Made by a program: the position numbers and the translations under genes
In this document: in pieces, positions 48,448 through 58,909 of the stretch
Layout of the letters: the number at the start of each line of letters is the position of its first letter
How positions within the stretch are numbered: the stretch's first letter is position 1
DNA from: Telluria beijingensis
Lineage (GTDB): Bacteria; Pseudomonadota; Gammaproteobacteria; Burkholderiales; Burkholderiaceae_D
NCBI RefSeq assembly: GCF_030770395.1
Contig: NZ_CP132480.1
Span: 4,374,039-4,438,038, forward strand
Direction: 5' to 3'
DNA: 64,000 nt
The notes under the pieces: generated by a model
What the model saw: only the letters and a program-made list of their open reading frames with translations
Database searches by the model: none
What the model was told of the DNA's origin: nothing

Positions 48448-50289
48448 TTGGACCACCTGCTGCCCTATTACGAAAGCGAACTGGCCTACCTGCGGCGCAA
48501 CCTGCGCGAATTCGCCGAGCGCTATCCGCGCATCGCCGGCCGCCTGTTGATCAGCGGCGAGGTGTGCGAAGACCCGCATACCGAACGCATGATCGAGTCG
48601 TTCGCCTTCCTCAATGCGCGCATCGCCAAGCGCCTGGACGACGATTATCCCGAGTTCACCGAGGCGCTGTTCGACGTGCTGTACCCGCACTACCTGCGCC
48701 CGTTTCCCTCGTGCTCGATCGCGCACCTGGACCTCGCCACCGCCGCCAAGCAGCAGACCACGGTGGCCACCATCCCGCGCGGCACCAAGCTCACCACGCG
48801 GCCGGTGCGCGGCCAGGCCTGCATCTTCCGCACCGTGTATCCGGTCGCGGTGGCGCCGTTGACGCTTGGCCGCGCCGTCTTTTCGCCGATCATCCATGCG
48901 CCGGACGCGGCGCGCCTGCCGGCCGGCGCCACCTCGAGCATCAGCCTGTCCCTGGCCGTCACCTGCGAAGGCGGCGGCCTCGATGCCATCGACCTGCCCG
49001 CGCTACGGCTGTTCATCGACGGCGAGCCCTCGTTCTGCGCGGCCCTGCGCGACGCGCTGCTGGCGCGCACGGTCGCGGCCTATGTCCAGGTCGACGGCGG
49101 CCACTGGACCCTGCTGCCGGCGCTGCCGGTGCGCGGCGCCGGCTTCGACGAAGGCGATGCGCTGATCGACTTCCCGGCGCGCTCCCACACCGCCTACCGG
49201 CTGCTGACCGAATACTTCTGCTTCCCCGAGAAATTCAACTTCGTCGACCTCGACCTGGCGCTGCTCGCGCGCGCCGTGCCGACCGGCACGCGCAAGCTGA
49301 CCGTGCACCTGGCCCTGGGCGGCATCCGCAGCGACTCGAACCTGGCGCGCATGCTGGGCACGCTGTCGACCAATAACCTGGTGGCCGGCTGCACGCCGGT
49401 GATCAACCTGTTCGCCCAGCGCGGCGAACCGATCCGCCTGACCCATGCCACGGCCAGCTATCCGGTGCTGGCCGATGCGCGCCGCGCCTATGCCTACGAG
49501 GTCCATGCGATCGACGAGGTCAACCTGGTGCGCGAGACCCCGCAGGGCGAGACGATCGTCAAGTTCCAGCCCTTCTATTCGCTCAAGCATGCGCAGTCGC
49601 CCGAGCAGAACGGCCATTACTGGGCCATGCGCCGCGACGATGCGATGATCGAGCGCAGCCCCGGCTTCGAGACCCAGATCTCGATCGTCGACATCGACTT
49701 CGACCCGGCCGACGTCGAGACCACCACCCTCAACCTCGAGCTGACCTGCACCAACCGCGACCTGCCGCTGCTACTGAGCTACGGCCAGCCGGGCGGCGAC
49801 CTGTTCCTTGAAGGCGGCTGCGGCGTGCGCGAAATCTCCTTCCTGCGCAAACCCACCCCTACCTGGCGCTTCGCGCGCGGCCGCAGCGCGCACTGGCGCC
49901 TGATCTCCCTGCTGTCGCTCAACCACCTGTCGCTGGCCGGCGGCGGCGTCGACGCCTTCCGCGAGATGCTGGCGCTGCACGACCTGCCGCGCTCCGCATC
50001 GTCCACGCGCCAGGTCGGCGGCATCATGGCGATCTCCTATACACCCACCAGCGCCTGGCTGGCGGGGAATCCCTTCAATTGCCTGGTGCGCGGGATCGAG
50101 GTCAGGCTCGGCGTCGACGAGGAGGCCTTCGTCGGCAGCGGCATCCATGCCTTCGCCCAGATCGTCGAGCGCTTCCTGGCGCTGTACGTGCACGCCAACA
50201 GCTTCACCCAGCTGGTGATCGTGTCCCACCAATCCGGAGAGGAGCTGCTGCGATGCGCGCCCAGAAGCGGCGAACTGAGTCTCCTGTAA
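48448..50289 (+). CDS. tssF: Type VI secretion baseplate subunit TssF
   Basis: 613 aa, starting at TTG 48448 with GGGAG 6 bp upstream. The opening MDHLLPYYESELAYLRRNLREFAERYPRIA-type segment (written here as LPYYESELAYLRRNL and FAERYPRIA) is the TssF signature. Domains I-III as in TssF/VasA, with LLTEYFCFPEKFNFVDLDL near residue 252. It forms the wedge together with TssG. It overlaps tssG by 37 bp. Confidence 0.94.
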   Translation: MDHLLPYYESELAYLRRNLREFAERYPRIAGRLLISGEVCEDPHTERMIESFAFLNARIAKRLDDDYPEFTEALFDVLYPHYLRPFPSCSIAHLDLATAAKQQTTVATIPRGTKLTTRPVRGQACIFRTVYPVAVAPLTLGRAVFSPIIHAPDAARLPAGATSSISLSLAVTCEGGGLDAIDLPALRLFIDGEPSFCAALRDALLARTVAAYVQVDGGHWTLLPALPVRGAGFDEGDALIDFPARSHTAYRLLTEYFCFPEKFNFVDLDLALLARAVPTGTRKLTVHLALGGIRSDSNLARMLGTLSTNNLVAGCTPVINLFAQRGEPIRLTHATASYPVLADARRAYAYEVHAIDEVNLVRETPQGETIVKFQPFYSLKHAQSPEQNGHYWAMRRDDAMIERSPGFETQISIVDIDFDPADVETTTLNLELTCTNRDLPLLLSYGQPGGDLFLEGGCGVREISFLRKPTPTWRFARGRSAHWRLISLLSLNHLSLAGGGVDAFREMLALHDLPRSASSTRQVGGIMAISYTPTSAWLAGNPFNCLVRGIEVRLGVDEEAFVGSGIHAFAQIVERFLALYVHANSFTQLVIVSHQSGEELLRCAPRSGELSLL

Positions 50290-51383
50290 TCGAGCGCCTG
50301 CTGCACGAGCCGTGGCGCTTCGAGTTCTTCCAGGCGGTGCGCATGCTCGAGCTGTGGCTCAAGCGCCGCGGCCGCCCCGCCCACGGCCTGGTGGCCGACA
50401 TGCTGCGCTTTCGCAACTCGATCTCCCTCGGCTTCCCGGCCAGCCAGCTGGAGGCCATCGAACCCGAGCTGCGCGACCTCGAGATCGGCATGCCCTTCGA
50501 GCTGCCGGTCGACGCCGCCGCGCTGGGCGATGCGCTCGAGCAGGGGACCTTGCGCCGCGTGCACCTGACGCCCGCTTTCATGGGCCTGCTGGGCGGCCAT
50601 GGCGTGCTGCCGGCCCACTACACCGAGCGCATCGCCGAACACCAGGCGCGCTACAAGAACGAGGACGAAGACCAGGGCCCGCGCGCCTTCCTGGATGCCT
50701 TCTCGAACCGCTCGCTGGCGCTGTTCTACGAAGCCTGGCGCAAGTACCGGCTGCCGTTCAAGTACCAGCTCGATGGCCAGGATGCCTTCCTGCCGCTGCT
50801 GCTGTCACTGGCCGGCCTGGGCGACGCCGCGCTGCGCCGGCGCCTGGATGGCGCCGACGATGGCGCGGTGCTGGACGAGTCGATCGCCTATTTCGCGGCC
50901 GCGGTGCGGCACCGGCCGGTGTCCGCCGTGCAGATGGCGCGGGTGCTGTCGGAATACTTCGGCGAGCAGGTCGAGGCCGAGCAGTTCGTCGGTTCCTGGT
51001 ACGACGTGCCCCTGGCCCAGCAGACCGTGCTGGGCCAGGACAGCGCCGTCCTCGGCACGCGCGCGATCGCCGGCGCGCGCGTCTGGCAGCGCAGCCTGCG
51101 CCTGCGCCTGGTGGTGGGGCCGCTGGCGCATGCCGGCTTCCAGGGCTTCTTGCCGGGCGGCCTGGCGGCGCGCGCCCTCAAGAGCGTGCTGGCGCTGTTC
51201 ACCGGCGTCGCGCTCGAGTACGAAGTCGAAGTGGTCCTGCGCGCCGCCGACGTCCACAACACCACGCTCGACGAGCTGCACCCCGGCCGCCTCGGCTGGG
51301 ACGCCTTCCTGGTGCTGGACTCCCCGCCGGGCGACCGCCACGACGTGCGCTACGACCTGCACGCGGCCGGCCACGACGCTTGA
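50253..51383 (+). CDS. tssG: Type VI secretion baseplate subunit TssG
   Basis: 376 aa from ATG 50253 (MRAQKRRTESPVIERLL), inside the 3' end of tssF; the ribosome site GGAG lies 13-16 bp upstream. Signature PWRFEFFQAVRMLELW near residue 20, then FRNSISLGFPASQL, and C-terminal regions typical of TssG/VasB. Two TssF plus one TssG form each baseplate wedge. It is the last T6SS gene here; no sheath, spike, ATPase or membrane-complex genes follow. Confidence 0.93.
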   Translation: MRAQKRRTESPVIERLLHEPWRFEFFQAVRMLELWLKRRGRPAHGLVADMLRFRNSISLGFPASQLEAIEPELRDLEIGMPFELPVDAAALGDALEQGTLRRVHLTPAFMGLLGGHGVLPAHYTERIAEHQARYKNEDEDQGPRAFLDAFSNRSLALFYEAWRKYRLPFKYQLDGQDAFLPLLLSLAGLGDAALRRRLDGADDGAVLDESIAYFAAAVRHRPVSAVQMARVLSEYFGEQVEAEQFVGSWYDVPLAQQTVLGQDSAVLGTRAIAGARVWQRSLRLRLVVGPLAHAGFQGFLPGGLAARALKSVLALFTGVALEYEVEVVLRAADVHNTTLDELHPGRLGWDAFLVLDSPPGDRHDVRYDLHAAGHDA

Positions 51384-51459
51384 ACCGAACGCACCCGCCG
51401 GCGCGCGATGGCGTATGCTGACGATGTCAGGCTTCGCGCCTCAATGAACGGGAATGGTG

Positions 51460-51867
51460 ATGAGCGAACGTATCATCTCGGCGATCAAGCTGGGCGGCCA
51501 GCAGCTGGCGGCCGTGGTCACGCTGCCGGGGCCGGAACGCTACGAGTATTTCATCAAGCGCGTGGCCGACGCGCGCGAGGTCTGGGGCCTGTACCAGGAC
51601 GGCTGGGCATTGGCCAAGACCGACGACGGCACCCTGGTGTTTCCGATGTGGCCGGCGAGCGACTATGCCAGCCTGTGCGCCGAGTTCGAATGGGACGGCT
51701 ATGACGCCCAGGCCTTCTCGCTCGAAGAGCTGATCGACGAGCTGCTGCCGCAGCTCGAAGAAGACAGCGTCCTGCCCGGCGTGTTCTATACCCCGGGCGA
51801 CAAGGGCATCACGCCCAGCGTGGTGCAGCTGATCGGCGACCTGGAGGACGAACTGCGCAGGACCTGA
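51460..51867 (+). CDS. DUF2750-family protein
   Basis: 135 aa from ATG 51460 (GGGA 6 bp upstream; an in-frame ATG at 51454 is also possible). The segment RYEYFIKRVADAREVWGLYQDGWALAK and the VFPMWPASDYASLCAEFEW stretch match DUF2750, a family of unknown function that resembles immunity-type proteins in size. It lies 76 bp after tssG on the same strand. The position invites, but does not show, a role with the type VI genes. It contains no signal peptide. Confidence 0.82.
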   Translation: MSERIISAIKLGGQQLAAVVTLPGPERYEYFIKRVADAREVWGLYQDGWALAKTDDGTLVFPMWPASDYASLCAEFEWDGYDAQAFSLEELIDELLPQLEEDSVLPGVFYTPGDKGITPSVVQLIGDLEDELRRT

Positions 51868-51876
51868 TCGCGCATG

Positions 51877-54198
<2,322 letters not shown>

Positions 54199-54330
54199 CG
54201 GTATCTTTCATGGCGCGCCGCCATGGTTGGAACGCGCTCATTATGGTTTCTGGATAAGGCTGTACCTATACCATAACCCCGGTGCGCCAGGGGCGCTTGT
54301 CCAGCGGTTGTACAGGTCTTGGGCCCCCCG

Positions 54331-54370
54331 ATGTCATCAAACTGTGATCAGACTGTCACAGAGTCGTCAT
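54331..54370 (+). promoter_or_regulatory. Tandem Pho-box heptamers upstream of phoX
   Basis: Four heptamers spaced exactly 11 bp apart: ATGTCAT (54331), CTGTGAT (54342), CTGTCAC (54353) and TCGTCAT (54364). The middle two match the established PhoB box (CTGTCAT, 4 bp, CTGTCAY) with one mismatch. The array lies 61 bp upstream of the phoX start and predicts PhoB control under phosphate limitation. Confidence 0.75.
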
Positions 54371-54430
54371 GTTGCCTTACTACTATTCAGTGGCTTTCCT
54401 TTCCCCTAACTAGAAACAGGAACCACTTCC

Positions 54431-56698
54431 GTGAACAAGCCGACCGATTTCGCCCGCATCCCTGCCGACCATGACGACATCGATTCGAACGCCTCGTCGA
54501 ACGAACACTTCAGCGACGTCCTCCAGAAACGCCTGAGCCGCCGCAGCATGCTGCGCGGCGGCGCCGCGACGGCTGCGACCGCCCTGCTCGGCAGCTTCGG
54601 CCTGGCCGGCTGCGGCGGTTCGGACGACGATCCTGTCACCCCACCGACCACCCCGCCGCCGACCGGCACCAATCCGCCGCCGCCGGTCGAGAAGCTGCTC
54701 GCCTTCACCGCCGTCGGCAAGAGCCTGGCCGATACCGTGGTGGTCCCGGCCGGCTATACCGCGACCGTCCTGTACGCGCTGGGCGACCCGATCAGCAACA
54801 CCACCGCAGCCTACAAGAACGACGGCACCGATACCGATTTCGAGAACCGCGCCGGCGACCACCACGACGGCATGGAATTCTTCTCGCTGTCCGACACCGG
54901 CGGCGTCTCGACCACCGGCGCCACCCGCGGCCTGCTGGCGATGAACCACGAAGCCACCACCAACGAAGGCCTGCCGTCGTACTTCGTGCACGCCAACGGC
55001 GGCACCAACTCGCTGCCGCGCCCGGCCCTCGAGGTCGATAAAGAGATGGCGCTGCACGGCCTGTCGATCGTCGAAGTCCGCACCAACAACGGCAAGTGGG
55101 AATACCTGCAGAACTCGAACTTCAACCGCCGCGTGCACCAGCAGACCGAAGTCCAGATCTCGGGCCCGGTGCGCGGCAACGCCCTGGTCAAGACCAAGTA
55201 TTCGCCGGACGGCACCAAGTTCCGCGGCACCATCAACAACTGCGGCACCGGCCGCACCCCGTGGAACACCTATCTGTCGGGCGAGGAAAACTGGGCCGGC
55301 TACTTCACCCGTTCGAGCACCGACAATGCCGCGCGCGGCGACAAGAGCGTGGCCTCGCTCAACCGCTACGGCCTGTCGCAGGGCGCGGCGTCGCGCCACG
55401 GCTGGGAAACCGGCGGCGCGGACGACAAGTACCAGCGCTGGAACATCAGCAAGATCGGCACCTCGCTTGATGGCACCGACGACTACCGCAATGAACTGAA
55501 CGGCGAAGGCTACATCATCGAGATGGACGCCTACGACAAGACCCGTCCGCTCAAGAAGCGCACCGCGCTGGGCCGCTTCGCCCACGAAAGCGCCTCGTTC
55601 GGCCGCCTGACCGCCGGCCAGCCGCTGGCCGTCTACATGGGCGACGACTCGCGCGGCGAGTACATCTATAAATTCGTGTCGACCGCCCCGTGGAACCCGG
55701 CAGACGCCGTTGCCGCCGACCGCATCGCCACCGGCGACAAATACCTCGACAGTGGCAAGCTGTACGTGGCCAGGTTCAACGCCGACGGCAAGGGCCAGTG
55801 GATCGAGCTGTCGCTGTCCAACGCCGCCATCGCGGCCTACGCCAACTACAAGTTCGCCGACCAGGCCGACGTGCTGGTCAACGCCCGCCTGGCCGCCGAC
55901 GCCGTCGGCGCGACCAAGATGGACCGTCCGGAATGGTGCGCGGTGAACCCGGCCAACGGCGAGATCTACTACACGCTGACCAACAACAGCAACCGCCGCG
56001 TCGAGCCGAGCAGCTCGAGCCAGGTCGCGCCGGACGCCGCCAACCCGCGTTCGTACACCGACATGAAGGGTTCCACCGCCCAACTGGGCAACTCGAACGG
56101 TCATATCATCCGCGTGCGTGAAGATGCCGCCGGTTCGACCGCGACCACCTTCGCCTGGGACGTCTACCTGTTCGGCGCCGAAGCGGCCGCCGATGCCGGC
56201 CGCATCAACCTGTCGGGCCTGACCAACGACCAGGACTTCTCGAGCCCGGACGGCCTGGCATTCAGCCAGTCGACCGGCATCTGCTGGTTCCAGACCGACG
56301 ATGGCGCCTACACCGACGTCACCAACTGCATGATGGTGGCCGGCCTGCCGGGCAAGGTGGGCGACGGCAAGAAGGTCACCCTGAGCTATCCGAAGACCGA
56401 TGGCTCGACCCTGAACGTCGACACCTTCGTGGGCAAGGCCGCCAGCGCCGACACGCTCAAGCGCTTCCTGGTCGGACCGGTCGGCTGCGAACTGACCGGC
56501 ATCACCGAGACCCCGGACGGCAAGGCGCTGTTCGTCAACATCCAGCACCCGGGCGAGACCACCGCCGCCGCGAACATCGGCGACGCGACCAAGTACACCA
56601 GCCAGTGGCCGGCGAATGCGGGCTACGGCGCCGGCAAGCGTCCACGCTCGGCGACCCTGGTCATCACGAAAAACGACGGCGGCCGTATCGGTTCGTAA
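54431..56698 (+). CDS. PhoX-family (DUF839) alkaline phosphatase, Tat-exported
   Basis: 755 aa. A long polar N-terminus precedes a twin-arginine motif SRRSMLRGG (about residue 36) and hydrophobic core ending LAGC (about residue 58). The PhoX/DUF839 region follows, with GDHHDGMEFF, AMNHEATT, SGEENWAGYF, GRFAHES and the terminal GCELTGITETPDGKALFVNIQHPGE. It has the Ca/Fe cofactor phosphatase fold of PhoX and should release phosphate from phosphoesters outside the cytoplasm. A Pro/Gly/Thr-rich linker (about residues 68-85) follows the signal. Monocistronic with a strong terminator; Pho-box array upstream. Confidence 0.92.
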   Translation: MNKPTDFARIPADHDDIDSNASSNEHFSDVLQKRLSRRSMLRGGAATAATALLGSFGLAGCGGSDDDPVTPPTTPPPTGTNPPPPVEKLLAFTAVGKSLADTVVVPAGYTATVLYALGDPISNTTAAYKNDGTDTDFENRAGDHHDGMEFFSLSDTGGVSTTGATRGLLAMNHEATTNEGLPSYFVHANGGTNSLPRPALEVDKEMALHGLSIVEVRTNNGKWEYLQNSNFNRRVHQQTEVQISGPVRGNALVKTKYSPDGTKFRGTINNCGTGRTPWNTYLSGEENWAGYFTRSSTDNAARGDKSVASLNRYGLSQGAASRHGWETGGADDKYQRWNISKIGTSLDGTDDYRNELNGEGYIIEMDAYDKTRPLKKRTALGRFAHESASFGRLTAGQPLAVYMGDDSRGEYIYKFVSTAPWNPADAVAADRIATGDKYLDSGKLYVARFNADGKGQWIELSLSNAAIAAYANYKFADQADVLVNARLAADAVGATKMDRPEWCAVNPANGEIYYTLTNNSNRRVEPSSSSQVAPDAANPRSYTDMKGSTAQLGNSNGHIIRVREDAAGSTATTFAWDVYLFGAEAAADAGRINLSGLTNDQDFSSPDGLAFSQSTGICWFQTDDGAYTDVTNCMMVAGLPGKVGDGKKVTLSYPKTDGSTLNVDTFVGKAASADTLKRFLVGPVGCELTGITETPDGKALFVNIQHPGETTAAANIGDATKYTSQWPANAGYGAGKRPRSATLVITKNDGGRIGS

Positions 56699-56728
56699 CA
56701 AGGTAACGTCGTCCTGGCCGTGAGGCCC

Positions 56729-56767
56729 GAGCGGGCCGGTTGCGCGAGCAGCCGGCCCGCTCCTTTT
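56729..56767 (+). terminator. Rho-independent terminator of phoX
   Basis: GAGCGGGCCGG pairs perfectly with CCGGCCCGCTC (11-bp stem, 12-nt loop), followed by CTTTTA on the plus strand. Confidence 0.85.
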
Positions 56768-56837
56768 ATGGCGCGCAAGACGGATGACGGCCGGACGTGT
56801 CAGCATCGAACGGATCGTCCACACACGGGAGCCTGCC

Positions 56838-57305
56838 ATGCCAGCCTTGCCACTCGCGACCTACCTGCGCCTGGCGCGCGCCAGCGCCATCTACGACGTG
56901 GTGCAGATCCTGCCCTTCGCCACGCCCTGGACCTTCGCCCTGCTGATCGACGGCCTGTCGATCGTGAACGTGTGGCTGGGCGGCGCGCCGCTGCCGCCGT
57001 TCGCACCGCTGCACCTGCTGCTGTCGACGCTCCTTGGCACCCTGGTGCTGCTGTGGTGCGCCGTGCGCCTGAAGGAACCCAGCCTGCGCCTGGGCCGCTT
57101 CGATGGCGCCGGCCGCCTGCTGTTCGCGTCCTGGATCGCCTGGGCGATGCTGGAGGCCGACCTGCCGGTGCTGTGGCTGTTCCTCGTCCCCGAACTGTTC
57201 TGGGGCGTGGCGCAGTGGTGGCCGGTCGCTCAGGCCAGCGGCAGCAGCACGCCGCGCGCCGCCTTCACCAGCGCCGCCCCCATGCGCTCCAGCCGCGGCG
57301 GCTGA
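56838..57305 (+). CDS. Small membrane protein of unknown function
   Basis: 155 aa from ATG 56838, which has GGGAG about 10 bp upstream; the longer frame from 56784 is less likely. Four hydrophobic segments (about residues 22-40, 50-70, 92-108, 112-130) with WLFLVPELFWGVAQWW near residue 125. No family recognised. The last 76 bp overlap the convergent argP gene, so the tail sequence is constrained by two reading frames. Confidence 0.65.
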   Translation: MPALPLATYLRLARASAIYDVVQILPFATPWTFALLIDGLSIVNVWLGGAPLPPFAPLHLLLSTLLGTLVLLWCAVRLKEPSLRLGRFDGAGRLLFASWIAWAMLEADLPVLWLFLVPELFWGVAQWWPVAQASGSSTPRAAFTSAAPMRSSRGG

Positions 57306-58123
57306 ATGCGCCACGCGTGCCAGTACAGCGGCACGTCCTGGCACAGGGCCGGGGCCAGGTCCACCAGTTCGCCATTCGCGAGGAAGGCGCCGCACTGCTC
57401 CTCGGGCAGCATGCCGTAGCCCATGCCGTGCCGCACCGCGTGCACGAAGGGATCGCTGGCCGGCACATAGTGAAAAGGATAGGCGCCGTCGGGCAGGCCG
57501 AAGTGGGTGAGCAGGAACGACGACTGCATCGCGTCCTTGCGGTCGAACACCATCAATGGCGCGCGCTGGGCCGCGGCGCGCGTCATCCCGTCCGGGAACC
57601 AGCGCCGGGCGAAGGCGGGCGAAGCCACCATCCGGTAGCGCATCACGCCGAGCGGGCTGGCGCTGCAGCCGCGCATCGGTTCCGTCTCGCCCGAGATGCA
57701 GGCCACGGCGTGGCCGCCTTCGAGCAGCGCGAAGGTATGGCCCTGGTTGTCGAGGACGAATTCAACCAGCAGGCCTTCCGCATCCAGGATCGGCGCCAGC
57801 ACCGGCAGCAGCCAGGTGGCCAGGGTGTCGTTGTTGACGGCCAGGGTGACCCGCGCCGGGCCAGGGTCGTCCTTCATCGCGGCCAGGAATTCCGATTCGA
57901 GCAGCGTCGAACGGCGCAGGTATTGCAGCAGTCGGCTGCCTGCCGTCGTCGGGCGGCAGGGACGGCTGCGCACCAGCAGCGGCGTGCCCAGGTCCTGCTC
58001 GAGCGCCGCGATGCGCTGCGAGATCGCCGACGGCGTGACCTTGAGCTGGACGGCGGCCGCCTCCAGGCTGCCGCAATCGATGGCGGCCAGGAAGGCGGCG
58101 CTACGGCGCGGATCGAGTGTCAT
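57230..58123 (-). CDS. argP: LysR-family regulator ArgP (LysG/IciA type)
   Basis: 297 aa from ATG 58123 (MTLDPRRSAAFLAAID); the upstream extension to 58231 enters the lysE promoter. Winged helix-turn-helix at residues 5-60 (GSLEAAAVQLKVTPSAISQRIAALEQ) and effector domain with FDRKDAMQ, the ArgP group's pattern. It is divergent from a LysE-type exporter, the classic argP/lysG-argO/lysE pair. It should activate export when arginine or lysine accumulates. Confidence 0.9.
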   Translation of the reverse strand: MTLDPRRSAAFLAAIDCGSLEAAAVQLKVTPSAISQRIAALEQDLGTPLLVRSRPCRPTTAGSRLLQYLRRSTLLESEFLAAMKDDPGPARVTLAVNNDTLATWLLPVLAPILDAEGLLVEFVLDNQGHTFALLEGGHAVACISGETEPMRGCSASPLGVMRYRMVASPAFARRWFPDGMTRAAAQRAPLMVFDRKDAMQSSFLLTHFGLPDGAYPFHYVPASDPFVHAVRHGMGYGMLPEEQCGAFLANGELVDLAPALCQDVPLYWHAWRIQPPRLERMGAALVKAARGVLLPLA

Positions 58124-58219
58124 TGGATTAGCGTTTCTTAAGTAAGCTGAATAATCATGAATATAATTGAAGTCATTACGTGAGGCTGGAATAGTGGCGG
58201 CTTTCCCAAGGAGCTTGCC

Positions 58220-58837
58220 ATGTTCTCGCATCAGGTTTATCTACAGGGGCTGGTGCTTGGCGCCGGCCTGATCATGGGCATCGGCGCCCAGAACGCCCAT
58301 GTGCTGCGCACGGCGGTGCGTGGCCGCCACGTGCTGCCGACGGTCGCCACCTGCATCGTGGTCGATGTGATCCTGATCGCCGCCGGCACCGCCGGCCTTG
58401 GCGCGCTGATCGAGGCCTCGCCGCTGTTGATGGCAGTGGCGCGCTACGGCGGCGCCGCCTTCCTGGTCTGGTATGGCCTGCGCTGCTGGAACAGCAGCCT
58501 GCGCGGCGGCGCCTCGCTGGCGGCCGATCCGTCGGCCCAGGCCCAGACCCTGGGCGCGGCGCTGGCGACGGTGCTGGCGCTATCGCTGCTCAATCCGCAC
58601 GTCTACCTCGATACCGTGGTGCTGCTGGGCGCCGTCGGCAGCAGCCTGGCGGCGGACCAGCGCAGTTCGTTCGCGCTGGGCGCCATCACGGCCTCGATCC
58701 TGTGGTTCACGGCGATCGGCCTCGGCGCGCGCCGCTTCGCCCCGGTGCTGGCGCGGCCCGCCGTCTGGCGCGTGTTCGAAGCCCTCACCGGCGCCATGAT
58801 GCTGGGGCTGGCGGCGTTGCTGCTGACAGACAGCTGA
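58220..58837 (+). CDS. LysE/ArgO-family basic amino-acid exporter
   Basis: 205 aa with about six membrane segments. The N-terminal GLIMGIGAQNAHVL is the family's NxxH motif, and LSLLNPHVYLDTVVLLG the second conserved block. Ribosome site AAGGAG before the ATG. It exports arginine or lysine across the inner membrane. Divergent from argP with a 96-bp shared gap, so control by ArgP is likely. Whether it is ArgO or LysE cannot be told from sequence alone. Confidence 0.92.
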   Translation: MFSHQVYLQGLVLGAGLIMGIGAQNAHVLRTAVRGRHVLPTVATCIVVDVILIAAGTAGLGALIEASPLLMAVARYGGAAFLVWYGLRCWNSSLRGGASLAADPSAQAQTLGAALATVLALSLLNPHVYLDTVVLLGAVGSSLAADQRSSFALGAITASILWFTAIGLGARRFAPVLARPAVWRVFEALTGAMMLGLAALLLTDS

Positions 58838-58845
58838 GTGAAATA

Positions 58846-58895
58846 GTGGATGGACGGCAAGCTACTCGGTGTAAAGTTGCTATTTGTCCATCCAC
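58846..58895 (+). promoter_or_regulatory. Stem-loop in the leader of the amidohydrolase gene
   Basis: GTGGATGGAC and GTCCATCCAC form a perfect 10-bp stem around a 30-nt loop. It begins 8 bp after the lysE stop and ends 5 bp before the GGAGG ribosome site of the TTG start at 58910. It could affect translation of the gene or end lysE transcription. Confidence 0.55.
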
Positions 58896-58909
58896 ATCTC
58901 GGAGGCTGC

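Noticed and set aside
54410..56839. 809-codon minus-strand frame opposite phoX
   Set aside because: Antisense shadow of PhoX, rich in Val/Gly/Arg without domain motifs.
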